DNA of 23,868 nucleotides from CAZFHL01 sp964519145 (GCA_964519145.1 CAZFHL010000005.1:1-23868); one strand, 5' to 3'. Shown: positions 6,179-13,364, counted from the first letter of the stretch. The notes: generated from the letters alone by a model not told the origin. Program-made: numbers and translations.

Positions 6179-8947
6179 TTATATATTTGAAGTCGAAATA
6201 GTTTTTGGAGCTTCTATCTTATATTTTTTCAAAATCATATTTTCTATCTCTTCTCTGTTCCTACCATACTTAGAATATGAAGATTGTTTTAATATATCTA
6301 CTTGGTCATTGTTCCCTTTTGGAGGCGGAGGTATTTCAATATTAAAGGGTTTTGCAGGCTTGCCATTTATAAGCAACCTAACTAAAGCATTTCTATTATC
6401 TATATTCATTAAATCATTTCTAGTAAAAGTAGGCGCAAATTGTTTTTCTAAATATTCAGAATCTTCAGCACCTACCCTAAAAGCACAAATTGAACCGACG
6501 TTTCCAAAAACAGCATCCCTAGTTTTTTCTTCTATTTGTGCAATAAATTGATGAGCAATATTTAAAGACAATTTATATTTTCTGGCTTCAGATAGAATAG
6601 TAGAGATAGAATCAGTGGTTATATTTTGAAATTCGTCTATATATAAATAAAATGGTGGAAAATCTTTTCCAAACATATCAACCCTAGAAAGAGCGGCCAT
6701 CAAAATTTTACCAACCAAAATCAATCCTATCAAATTTGCGTTTATGTCTCCCAGCCTTCCTTTGGATAGATTAACCAAAAGTATTTTTTTGTTATCCATA
6801 ATGTCTCTAAAATTAAAAGACGATTTTTCTTGTGCAATAACAGGTCGCATTATTTCATTTGCCAAAAATACATCAAACTTGTTTGTCACATATTGAACAT
6901 AGTTTGATAGACCCTGTTCACCTGTAGTCTTTTCGGCATTGATCCAAAATTGTTTTACCAGTGGGTTTCCACATTTAGCCAATTTTAATTCTCTATAAGC
7001 TTTATCAGAAAGAACTCTCGACATATCTACCAAAGTATTTCCAGAAGCTATATCTTCCATCACAAGCAAAGCAGAGTTTCTAAAATATTGTTCAAAAGCA
7101 GGGCCCATAGACTCAGGCACATTACCATAAAGCTTACTAAAAATACTAAATAATTCATTTACAACAAATGTTTTTTGTTCTGGAAATTTTGGATCATATT
7201 CAAGCATATTTAAAGCCATTGGCTTTTCGGTAAAACTTGGATCAAAGTATATGAGATCATCATATCTTTCTTTTGGGACAGAAGCGAGCACATCTTGAAT
7301 ATCAGAACCGTGCGGATCTATCATACAAACCCCATTCCCCATCAAAATATCTTGTATGATCATCTCTTTGAGTAGAGTAGATTTACCTGTACCTGTTTGA
7401 CCTATACAATAAAAATGTCTCAATCTATCCTCCTCTTTCATATTTATATTAGTAGATATACTTCTGTGTTTATTTATACCCAAAAGAAGACCATCACTTG
7501 CTATATCAAGAGGAGCAGGAGCAGTAGCGCTTCTTGATTGTCTTAAGCCTTCAGACACAGAAAGAGCTTTTGTATGAAAATGCATAAGAGTAGTTATTTC
7601 TCTCAAATTCATAGGCATAAAATAATCACTATTGAAAATACGAAAGCTAAATTCTCTAACAAGATTTCTTAATTCCTTTTTTTCTACACTTTTCCATTCT
7701 ATTGAATTTCCAATGGTATTTTCAAATTGATTAAAACTCGATTTTAAGCTAGACAATATTTCATTTGCTTCTTCTTGTGTATTTGAAGATGCAAGCAATC
7801 TCAAATTGCACTTCACTATAGGAGAAGATATTTTGTTGTTTATCTCTGTCAAAGCACCTTGGTCTATTGGTTCTATCTTATCTTTTTCATCTTTTTTCTT
7901 ATTAAAAAAACTTTTTTTAATAGTTTGAAATATTTCTTGACCGACTCCTTCTGGTATATCAATAGCTTCTTTAAGAGGAGTACCTTTTTGGATTTTAGTA
8001 ATAGCCCCTTTATATTTTTTCAAATATTCTTCTCCTGAAGGAGACCAAACGAGCTGTATAGCTGCCCCCTCCCCATCTCTATTTACTTTTGAAAACGAAG
8101 ACAAAATAACATTTAAAGGATCGTGAAAAAAATTATCGTAAGTTTTTATCGGAAATATAGGATTTTTAGCAAACATCGCATAAGAACCAACAGTAAAACC
8201 AGTTTCATTGAAGATATTATAATCATCTGGTTTTTCTGTGATTTTTGCATTGTGGAAAATAGAAAGTATTTGTTTTTCAAACAAACCTTTACTTGAAGAT
8301 GGTATAGCAACAAAAAAAACTATTTCTTGAGAAAAATTTGGATTTGCAATTTCAAGAGACATCCACTTTTCTTCTTTTTTGTTGTCAGAAATAGAAAGCA
8401 TACCAGAATAAAATTGTTCCATACCAGAAATTATTTCCTTTAAGACTTGATGCTCACCTTCTCTCATTGTAGATTCTGGTATCAAAACTTCATAAAGAAC
8501 CATATTTAGACCTTTAGAAATCTTTTCTTTCATATCTATCCCTGGTATGGTAAAACCTTCTTTTATATATTCTGCCACAAATCTATGGAAGTCATCTGTA
8601 ATATGAAAATTTGACATCTTTTCTACTACACTTAGAGCATTTTTGATGCCTTTTTCTTTTGCAAGATAAACCAATTTGCTAATTTGTTTGTCATGCTCTT
8701 CTGGAGAAATTTTTAAAACAATATCTACAGTTTCATTTTCAGACATTTTAAAATCATTGTGTAAAGTGTCATCTACGGGTAAATTTTTATATTCAGAAAT
8801 AGTTTCTTTGGCAACAGCCATTTCATCTTTTACAAGTCCTACGCTTTTTAGCTCTGCTTCTTTTTGGGAAATTAAGTTTTGTAAATAGACTATCTCTTCT
8901 TCTTTATTTTCAAATTTTTTTTGAGGTGCTTCAATTTTATATTCCAT
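6179..8947 (-). CDS. TraG/VirB4-like type IV secretion-family DNA-translocating ATPase
   Basis: This 922-residue protein has an N-terminal region of about 500 residues with no motif I can name, then a P-loop ATPase of the conjugative coupling/VirB4 group. Walker A is GQTGTGKST (516-524), the DPHG motif is at 544-547 (CMIDPHGSD), and Walker B is FYLYIDEFQ (766-774). A TraM-recognition/TraG-D-like C-terminal region follows (SEARKYKLSLNIAHQF, then GNVGSICAFRVGAEDSEYL). No transmembrane segment is evident, unlike classic coupling proteins, so it would be soluble or tethered by partners. Single genes of this kind are common in CPR genomes. No relaxase, pilin or other secretion component is in the window. 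A TATAAT box ends seven bases before the ATG and there is no Shine-Dalgarno, suggesting leaderless expression. Whether it moves DNA or protein cannot be told here. Confidence 0.85.
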   Translation of the reverse strand: MEYKIEAPQKKFENKEEEIVYLQNLISQKEAELKSVGLVKDEMAVAKETISEYKNLPVDDTLHNDFKMSENETVDIVLKISPEEHDKQISKLVYLAKEKGIKNALSVVEKMSNFHITDDFHRFVAEYIKEGFTIPGIDMKEKISKGLNMVLYEVLIPESTMREGEHQVLKEIISGMEQFYSGMLSISDNKKEEKWMSLEIANPNFSQEIVFFVAIPSSSKGLFEKQILSIFHNAKITEKPDDYNIFNETGFTVGSYAMFAKNPIFPIKTYDNFFHDPLNVILSSFSKVNRDGEGAAIQLVWSPSGEEYLKKYKGAITKIQKGTPLKEAIDIPEGVGQEIFQTIKKSFFNKKKDEKDKIEPIDQGALTEINNKISSPIVKCNLRLLASSNTQEEANEILSSLKSSFNQFENTIGNSIEWKSVEKKELRNLVREFSFRIFNSDYFMPMNLREITTLMHFHTKALSVSEGLRQSRSATAPAPLDIASDGLLLGINKHRSISTNINMKEEDRLRHFYCIGQTGTGKSTLLKEMIIQDILMGNGVCMIDPHGSDIQDVLASVPKERYDDLIYFDPSFTEKPMALNMLEYDPKFPEQKTFVVNELFSIFSKLYGNVPESMGPAFEQYFRNSALLVMEDIASGNTLVDMSRVLSDKAYRELKLAKCGNPLVKQFWINAEKTTGEQGLSNYVQYVTNKFDVFLANEIMRPVIAQEKSSFNFRDIMDNKKILLVNLSKGRLGDINANLIGLILVGKILMAALSRVDMFGKDFPPFYLYIDEFQNITTDSISTILSEARKYKLSLNIAHQFIAQIEEKTRDAVFGNVGSICAFRVGAEDSEYLEKQFAPTFTRNDLMNIDNRNALVRLLINGKPAKPFNIEIPPPPKGNNDQVDILKQSSYSKYGRNREEIENMILKKYKIEAPKTISTSNI

Positions 8948-8954
8948 AAGAGAT

Positions 8955-8960
8955 ATTATA
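8955..8960 (-). promoter_or_regulatory. Putative -10 box of the TraG/VirB4-like gene, leaderless arrangement
   Basis: A consensus TATAAT on the minus strand ends seven bases before the ATG at 8947, which places the expected transcription start at the start codon. The -35 region is weak. Confidence 0.45.
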
Positions 8961-9010
8961 CAATATAATTTAAAACTTTTTTAATATTTGTGTATAAAAA
9001 AATTCTTTAC

Positions 9011-9058
9011 AAAGCTCTTGAGCCTAAAACATTAAAAATTTTATTAAGAAAGACTTTT
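9011..9058 (-). repeat. Degenerate, internally deleted copy of the palindromic element
   Basis: The 24 bases 9035-9058 differ at three positions from the reverse complement of the left end of element copy 2 (12131-12154). The preceding bases around 9011-9025 (AAAGCTCTTGAGCCTA) resemble the other end of that copy (AAAGCTTTTTGGAGCCTT). The conserved core and AT hairpin between them are missing. This fits a copy that lost its middle, but the left-hand match is short. Confidence 0.45.
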
Positions 9059-9082
9059 GAAAAGTATAAATAAAAAAAGAAG

Positions 9083-9099
9083 GGGGATGCTATCCCCCC
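9083..9099 (-). terminator. Intrinsic terminator of the small transcription unit
   Basis: GGGGGAT (9083-9089), loop GCT, ATCCCCC (9093-9099). On the minus strand the stem is followed by TTCTTTTTTTATT, a classic U-tract. It closes the unit that starts at the promoter at 9224-9251. Confidence 0.85.
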
Positions 9100-9123
9100 T
9101 CCATGGTCAACTGATTTTTGGAG

Positions 9124-9174
9124 TTAGACTCCCCAGACTAGATTACCGGCGCGAACGCCGCTCTTTTGCTTCAT
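9124..9174 (-). CDS. Putative 16-residue small ORF with strong ribosome site
   Basis: The minus strand reads ATG to TAA for the peptide MKQKSGVRAGNLVWGV. AAGGAGG lies four bases before the ATG, one of the best ribosome sites in the window. The ORF sits between a promoter-like sequence with a palindromic leader and a strong terminator, so the roughly 145-nt transcript seems to exist for this peptide or for the RNA itself. The coding stretch also contains GGCG-TTCG-CGCC, a possible hairpin, and is GC-richer than its surroundings. It may be a leader or regulatory peptide, a small membrane-independent peptide, or a chance ORF inside a structured small RNA. I know no family for it. Confidence 0.45.
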   Translation of the reverse strand: MKQKSGVRAGNLVWGV

Positions 9175-9197
9175 TATACCTCCTTCTCAGTATAATA

Positions 9198-9216
9198 GTC
9201 TACACTCAGTGTAGAC
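9198..9216 (-). promoter_or_regulatory. Perfect palindrome at the predicted transcript start (operator or 5' hairpin)
   Basis: GTCTACAC (9198-9205), TCA, GTGTAGAC (9209-9216) is an 8-bp perfect inverted repeat. It begins about eight bases downstream of the -10 box, where the transcript should start, and ends 13 bases before the AAGGAGG ribosome site. It could bind a repressor or form a protective 5' stem. Confidence 0.55.
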
Positions 9217-9223
9217 CCTATCT

Positions 9224-9251
9224 ATGATAGCATATCTAAAAAATCTGTCAA
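9224..9251 (-). promoter_or_regulatory. Putative strong promoter of the small unit at 9073-9217
   Basis: Minus strand: consensus TTGACA (9251-9246), a 16-base spacer, TATCAT (9229-9224), five of six matches to the -10 consensus. The -35 box overlaps the TGA stop of the gene at 9248-9739. Confidence 0.6.
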
Positions 9252-9739
9252 ATATGTCCTGTACCCTTTAATTTGGCCTCAAGAAGTCCAATACTTCTTT
9301 CAGCTTTAGGATTTTTTTTACGCAAATATTTGATATATTCTTTCCAGTCATAAGATCCATTTTTAGAGGGTTCAGTCTCTTTACCTTCAGCGTCAAACAT
9401 GCGCCATTCATCTAAGACAGAAAAATTCCTCAAATAATCTACCACATTATTAGGAAAAAACTGAGATTCCATCAATCCATCTCTTTTAGCAAGCAAATAA
9501 GAAACACGATAATCATGATCAAAACCATAATTAGGAAGAAGAATATCCACAACTTCGAGTAGATCAGGGGTTTTTCTAGATTCAGGATTATAACTACAGG
9601 TATCCCCTATTTTATAACAAGGAAAAGGTATTCCTTTTTCTTGACAATTAGTAGCTGATTCTAAAGAATCATACTCATTAAGACAAATTGTACAAACATA
9701 CTTTTGTACGACAACATCAACCTTTCTTGGTTTTGACAT
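9248..9739 (-). CDS. Unknown protein with N-terminal cysteine (zinc-ribbon-like) motif
   Basis: The protein has 163 residues. The N-terminus holds YVCTICLNEYDSLESATNC, with CxxC at 16-19 and further cysteines at 32, 41 and 48. The pattern resembles small zinc fingers of the form C-x2-C-x12-C-x2-5-H/C, so zinc binding is likely but the fourth ligand is uncertain. The rest (about 55-163) is soluble, with GFDHDYRVSYLLAKRDG and a charged lysine-rich C-terminus. I do not know its function. AGGAGAG stands five bases before the ATG. The stop overlaps the promoter of the small unit downstream. A DNA- or RNA-binding role would fit the finger but is only a guess. Confidence 0.72.
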   Translation of the reverse strand: MSKPRKVDVVVQKYVCTICLNEYDSLESATNCQEKGIPFPCYKIGDTCSYNPESRKTPDLLEVVDILLPNYGFDHDYRVSYLLAKRDGLMESQFFPNNVVDYLRNFSVLDEWRMFDAEGKETEPSKNGSYDWKEYIKYLRKKNPKAERSIGLLEAKLKGTGHI

Positions 9740-9937
9740 TTATCTCTCCTTTTTTATATAGGAATTTATCATACAATCTCGTATTTTAGAGACTATGGCG
9801 ATATTCCATCCAAATGTATACTATAATATTTATACAATAAAGTCAAATTTTATAGAAAACATTATCAAAAAATTTAGCGTTTAAGAATAATAGCGTTGTA
9901 GTATTTTAATCATCCCTAAAGTACCATTTAAGAGAAT

Positions 9938-10423
9938 TTATTTATTATGTATAGCGAAAAAGATACTTAAACAAATCGCAATTATTGATAAAAATAAAGT
10001 CCATGAATTGAAAATATATTGTCTTTTGCGATCCAATACCCTATCTATAATTTCTATATATTTTAAACCTTCATCTATTTTTTTAATTATAATAGGTTCA
10101 AAATTAAAATAGCTTATCATATTTTGAGGATTATCGACCAAATCATTGAACAATATATCGGGTGTATCAATTTTTTGAAGAATAATAAAAAATTTTTTTG
10201 AGATATTCTGATATTCCAAATTATATTTATTCAATTTTCTTGAATATAATAGATATATAATTCTTAAATTATGAATATCAACTATAAGTTTTTTTAATTC
10301 ATCTAGAGAAGGAAATAGCTCATATTTAAAAACCTCCATTATCCTTGTTTCTCCATTTGAATTTAATGTATCCTGCATACAATATTTTATGTAATTTTGT
10401 GTCACAGATAATTTCCTTGTCAT
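9938..10423 (-). CDS. Unknown tail-anchored membrane protein
   Basis: The frame is open from 10561, but the first 46 codons of that frame run through hairpins and a copied tRNA end, so they are almost certainly not coding. I place the start at the ATG at 10421-10423 (MTRKLSVTQNY, 161 residues). The ATG at 10339 (MEVFKYELFPSLDE) is an alternative, with AAGG just before it. The protein is mainly helical, with a leucine/isoleucine-rich middle (ELKKLIVDIHNLRIIYLLYSRKL) and one hydrophobic helix at the very end (WTLFLSIIAICLSIFFAI). It is therefore a tail-anchored candidate with the bulk in the cytoplasm. No family is recognised. Confidence 0.6.
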   Translation of the reverse strand: MTRKLSVTQNYIKYCMQDTLNSNGETRIMEVFKYELFPSLDELKKLIVDIHNLRIIYLLYSRKLNKYNLEYQNISKKFFIILQKIDTPDILFNDLVDNPQNMISYFNFEPIIIKKIDEGLKYIEIIDRVLDRKRQYIFNSWTLFLSIIAICLSIFFAIHNK

Positions 10424-10438
10424 CACTTGAAAATTTCT

Positions 10439-10682
10439 GCGACCCCACCTCGTCTGTTTTTTCTGGTGAAAAAACATGACTGTGGCTTCACACTTCGCTC
10501 GCAGGCAAAGCAGTTTGCCTGCTTTCCGCTCGTGTGACCCTACGCGGAATCGGTCACACATAAAATTCTGCTGAATTTTTGCGCGACCCCGTCTCGCGCC
10601 GTCGCGCTCCGACTTTCGATTCTTTTAAAACATAAAGACTTTTATGTTTTAAAATCACAAAAATTATGCAAGCAAATTTTTG
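10439..10682. repeat. Array of perfect hairpins alternating with GACCC modules and tRNA-Glu 3'-end copies
   Basis: Five perfect inverted repeats follow one another. They are TGTTTTTTC-TGGT-GAAAAAACA (10455-10476), GCAGGCAAA-GCAG-TTTGCCTGC (10501-10522), AAAATTC-TGCT-GAATTTT (10562-10579), a 14-bp stem with loop GACT (10623-10654), and CACAAAAATT/AATTTTTGTG (10656-10684). Between them lie four modules with the core GACCC: GCGACCCC (10439), TGTGACCCTACGCGGAATCG (10533-10552), GCGACCCC (10583) and the tRNA-Glu 3' end itself (10681-10700). The second and fourth are identical over 20 bases. GC-rich patches in an AT-rich genome and the lack of any conserved ORF mark this as non-coding. Confidence 0.75.
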
Positions 10683-10754
10683 TGACCCTACGCGGAATCG
10701 AACCGCGCTTCCCGCCTTGAAAAGGCGGTGTCCTAACCGATAGACGATAGGGCC
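10683..10754 (-). tRNA. tRNA-Glu (UUC)
   Basis: A 72-nt cloverleaf on the minus strand. It has acceptor GGCCCTA/TAGGGTC, D arm GTC-TATCGGTTAG-GAC, anticodon stem CCGCC/GGCGG around loop TTTTCAA (anticodon TTC), variable GAAG, and T arm CGCGG-TTCGATT-CCGCG. The D loop keeps GG and the T loop keeps TTC. The discriminator is A and no CCA is encoded. The last 20 bases of the locus (10681-10700) are duplicated at 10533-10552. A 15-bp inverted repeat begins six bases upstream of the 5' end. Confidence 0.95.
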
Positions 10755-10759
10755 AAAAC

Positions 10760-10833
10760 AGCCGTCTAAATCATTGTTGGCCGTTTTGTGATGTGCGTAC
10801 AATATGCGTCACTAAAGGATGATTTAGACGGCT
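10760..10833. repeat. 15-bp perfect inverted repeat flanking 44 bp, upstream of tRNA-Glu
   Basis: AGCCGTCTAAATCAT (10760-10774) and its exact reverse complement (10819-10833) enclose 44 bases with weaker internal pairing (GTGATG...CGTCAC). On the plus strand the second arm runs into TTTTATTCCTTT. Transcribed with tRNA-Glu it would make a long 5' leader hairpin. No gene on either strand obviously needs a terminator here. Confidence 0.7.
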
Positions 10834-10918
10834 TTTATTCCTTTACTCGATAAGCACCTCCTCTCTATATACAATTTACCAATTATATACAAAGTAGTCA
10901 ACAAAAAAACAAAATGAT

Positions 10919-10947
10919 TTGATAAAAGTTAGAAAATATTGTATTTT
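10919..10947 (+). promoter_or_regulatory. Putative tsaD promoter, leaderless arrangement
   Basis: TTGATA (10919-10924), a 17-base spacer and TATTTT (10942-10947) lie upstream of tsaD. The -10 box ends six bases before the ATG at 10954, and there is no Shine-Dalgarno. Confidence 0.4.
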
Positions 10948-10953
10948 TTATTT

Positions 10954-12117
10954 ATGATAATTTTAGGTATAGAAACAAGCTGTGACGAAACAGCTATAGG
11001 TTTAATAGAAGCAGAGGGTAGTAATGAAAATATAAAATTTTCATTATTAAGTAGTAGTGTAAATAGTCAAATAGAAATCCATAAACAATATGGAGGCGTA
11101 GTGCCAATGCTTGCCAAAAGAGAACATTTAAAAAATCTCCTCCCTATCTTGATAGACGTTTTACACAAAAATAATATGATAAAGATTGAAAACAGTGAGT
11201 TTATGGAAGATACGCTAGAGAAATGTAAGAAAATAGAATATCAAAAAGATTTAGAGGAAATTTTAGCATATTTTTTAGAAAATTTTGAAAAACCAGAGAT
11301 AGACTTGATAGCTATAACAGTAGGACCAGGACTTGAACCAGCACTTTGGACAGGTATAAAATTTGCAGAACAATTGTCAAAATATTGGCAAATACCACAA
11401 ATAGCTGTAAACCATATGCAAGGGCACATAGCATCTGTTTTGCCATTAGAAAATACTGATTCAATTAAAAATGCTGAGGTAAAATTTCCTGCTCTAGCCT
11501 TGCTTATATCAGGAGCTCATACCGAATTGATACATATAGAAAGTTGGTTAAACAAAACAAAAATAGGAGAAACACAAGACGATGCAATAGGAGAAGCTTT
11601 TGATAAAACAGCAAGAATGCTTGGTCTACCATATCCAGGAGGCCCAAAAATATCTAAATTAGCAAAAAAAGCCAAAGAAAATAATATAAAATTAGAGATA
11701 AATTTTCCAAGACCAATGATTCATTCAAAAAATTTAGATTTTTCTTTTTCTGGTCTAAAAACTGCAGTTTTATACTACATAAATGCTCAAAAAAATATTG
11801 ATGATAACAAAAAAATGGCTATAGCTAGAGAATTTGAAGAAGCTGTAACAGAAGTTTTAATCTATAAGCTAAATAAAGCAATAGAAATACATAATCCAAA
11901 AAGTATTATAATTGGCGGTGGTGTTATAGCAAATGAATATATAAGAGAAAATATTTTAAAAATACAAGAAACAAATCCTGAATTAAATATATTTATACCT
12001 ACCAAAAATATGTCCACGGACAATGCTGTTATGATAGCAATGTCTGGTTATATCTCTTATATAAATAAAGAGAAATTTGAATTTGAAGCAAACGGTAATT
12101 TGGATATCGGTATATAG
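10954..12117 (+). CDS. tsaD: tRNA N6-adenosine threonylcarbamoyltransferase TsaD
   Basis: TsaD transfers the threonylcarbamoyl group from TC-AMP to A37 of ANN-decoding tRNAs, acting with TsaB and TsaE, which are not in this window. From the ATG at 10954 the protein has 387 residues and begins MIILGIETSCDETA, the standard family start. The frame could extend to a TTG at 10939, but that would add only MYFLF. Metal ligands are H154 and H158 (NHMQGH) and D356 (STDNAVMIA). ASKH-fold motifs include LLISGAHTEL, GEAFDKTARMLGLPYPGGP and IIIGGGVIANEYIR. An insert of about 40-45 residues (about 73-115, rich in E and K) lies before ITVGPGLEPALWTG. That block replaces the usual GPGLVGALLVG. The function is secure. 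Confidence 0.96.
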   Translation: MIILGIETSCDETAIGLIEAEGSNENIKFSLLSSSVNSQIEIHKQYGGVVPMLAKREHLKNLLPILIDVLHKNNMIKIENSEFMEDTLEKCKKIEYQKDLEEILAYFLENFEKPEIDLIAITVGPGLEPALWTGIKFAEQLSKYWQIPQIAVNHMQGHIASVLPLENTDSIKNAEVKFPALALLISGAHTELIHIESWLNKTKIGETQDDAIGEAFDKTARMLGLPYPGGPKISKLAKKAKENNIKLEINFPRPMIHSKNLDFSFSGLKTAVLYYINAQKNIDDNKKMAIAREFEEAVTEVLIYKLNKAIEIHNPKSIIIGGGVIANEYIRENILKIQETNPELNIFIPTKNMSTDNAVMIAMSGYISYINKEKFEFEANGNLDIGI

Positions 12118-12124
12118 TTTTACA

Positions 12125-12255
12125 TTTTTTAAAAGTCTTTCTCAATAAAACCTTTTTGGACCACGGATAAAATTTTGCTAAATTTTTCCTCGTGCTCGCT
12201 CCGTCGAGACTCGCAAGGCTCCAAAAAGCTTTTATCTTCAACAACTTTTAAAAAA
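12125..12255. repeat. Long palindromic intergenic element, copy 2
   Basis: The outer arms TTTTTTAAAAGT (12125-12136) and ACTTTTAAAAAA (12244-12255) are a 12-bp perfect match. The main arms ATAAAACCTTTTTGGA (12145-12160) and TCCAAAAAGCTTTTAT (12220-12235) have one mismatch. The core CCACGGATA is followed by AAAATTT-TGCT-AAATTTT and then TTCCTCGTGCTCGCTCCGTC. The order and core match copy 1 (3208-3323). The stems differ in sequence but pair again. The element fills the spacer between convergent tsaD and the surface-protein gene and may also end both transcripts. Confidence 0.85.
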
Positions 12256-12261
12256 CTTTGT

Positions 12262-13364
12262 TTAATTGACTACAGAATTATCTATAACAATTTCCCCATC
12301 CCTTACAAGACCTGCTTCAATAGGTAATTCTTCTTTAGGTAAAGGTGGTAAATTTGAATCGTTATCTTTATTTGGATTAAGAAACCAATTTAATACAGTT
12401 ACAGTAAATACGATTACAAATGGAAGTATAAGACACGGTATAGATAATATAATCGATATCAAGACTATTATGAGTGAACCTATGGCTACAACAAGACTTC
12501 TTAAAAATCTTTTTTTAGATACATTGCTTACAAGTGTTCCTATTAAGGACGCCACTAAACATAGTATTATGAATAGAATCAAAAACATAATGAGGCATCT
12601 ATAATCCATACAACAAGACATACACCCTGCTCCATCTTTTATCTTAGGGAATGCAAATAAAGAAACAGCTGCATTACTAAGTATCTTTTTATTGTCCTTT
12701 TCTAATTCAACAACTTTACTCTCAAGGACATTATTTTGTGTCTTTAATGCACCAGCAACTTCTCCTGATTTTACAATTGTTTGAGGAATAGAACTTCTAT
12801 ATGAAGTTGATTTCGATTCAGTATAATTTGATGTCTTATATGATGATATAGCATTATTTAATAGCTTTCTAAATTCTATAATTTCATTTTGGTCCGCATC
12901 AGAAAGAGATATTAATGTATTACAGTATATCTCATTTATTTTCTTTTTTGTAAGTATATATACAAATCCAGTAGGTTTTGTGTGGCCCCAAGGAGTCAAT
13001 ATGTCTGATTTATATTTATTTTGGAATCTAGATACTGCTTCATATGTGGAATTATCAAAGACAGATGTCAAAGACAAGTTCTCTTTTTCAAAGACATTTA
13101 GAAATACTTGTACCTTAAGAACTTCTATCGGGTCATTCTTCCATCCAATCTTTAAATAATCTCTTAAGTATGCACACGTAGATGCACCCAATATTTCTCC
13201 AACAGGAGGAGTTCTTCTACCACCACTTCTACCACCACCTCCTCCACCATTTGTAGGAGGGTTTGAAGGAGGATTATCTTTCGCCTTTATAGAAGTTTCA
13301 ACAGTAGAAGAGTTATTGCCTGTATTTGGATCACTCTCATTTGCAGAGACAGTAGATGTATTTA
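12262..13364 (-). CDS. C-terminal part of DUF11/peptidoglycan-binding-like surface protein (5' end lost in assembly gap)
   Basis: About 366 residues are visible from the gap to the stop. It starts with the end of a DUF11-type repeat (TVSANESDPNTGNNSSTVE), then a proline/asparagine linker and a glycine/arginine run (NGGGGGGRSGGRR). Next comes VGEILGASTC and a peptidoglycan-binding-like domain (about residues 65-145: YLKIGWKNDPIEVLKVQVFL, then FDNSTYEAVSRFQNKY and TPWGHTKPTGFVY). After a coiled-coil-prone linker there are two or three transmembrane helices (about 256-280 and 288-327) and a polar tail. A start at 13191 would be a TTG inside this continuous frame, so it should not be taken as a separate gene. 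It continues the 13465-15373 ORF across the N run. The frame offset of one is explained by the arbitrary gap length. The role is envelope attachment or a surface-layer-like structure. Confidence 0.85.

Noticed and set aside
10424..10561. N-terminal extension of the tail-anchored protein (MCDRFRVGSHERKAG...)
   Set aside because: The codons translate the copied tRNA end and the hairpins, not conserved protein. An internal ATG at 10423 is a better start.
10683..10754. Integrated element at tRNA-Glu with att sites
   Set aside because: The 20-base repeat is suggestive, but only about 130 bases lie between the copies and no integrase is present, so I report it as a repeat array only.
10554..10802. 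82-codon minus-strand ORF starting TTG
   Set aside because: It runs through tRNA-Glu and the flanking inverted repeats, so the frame is open by chance.
10439..10833. CRISPR array
   Set aside because: The repeats are palindromic, of unequal length and irregularly spaced, and there are no cas genes.
12266..12604. 112-codon plus-strand ORF
   Set aside because: It is antisense to the membrane helices of the surface protein.
13154..13191. Separate gene starting at 13191
   Set aside because: The start would be a TTG in the middle of ...VGEILGASTC, and the frame stays open back to the gap with DUF11-like sequence.
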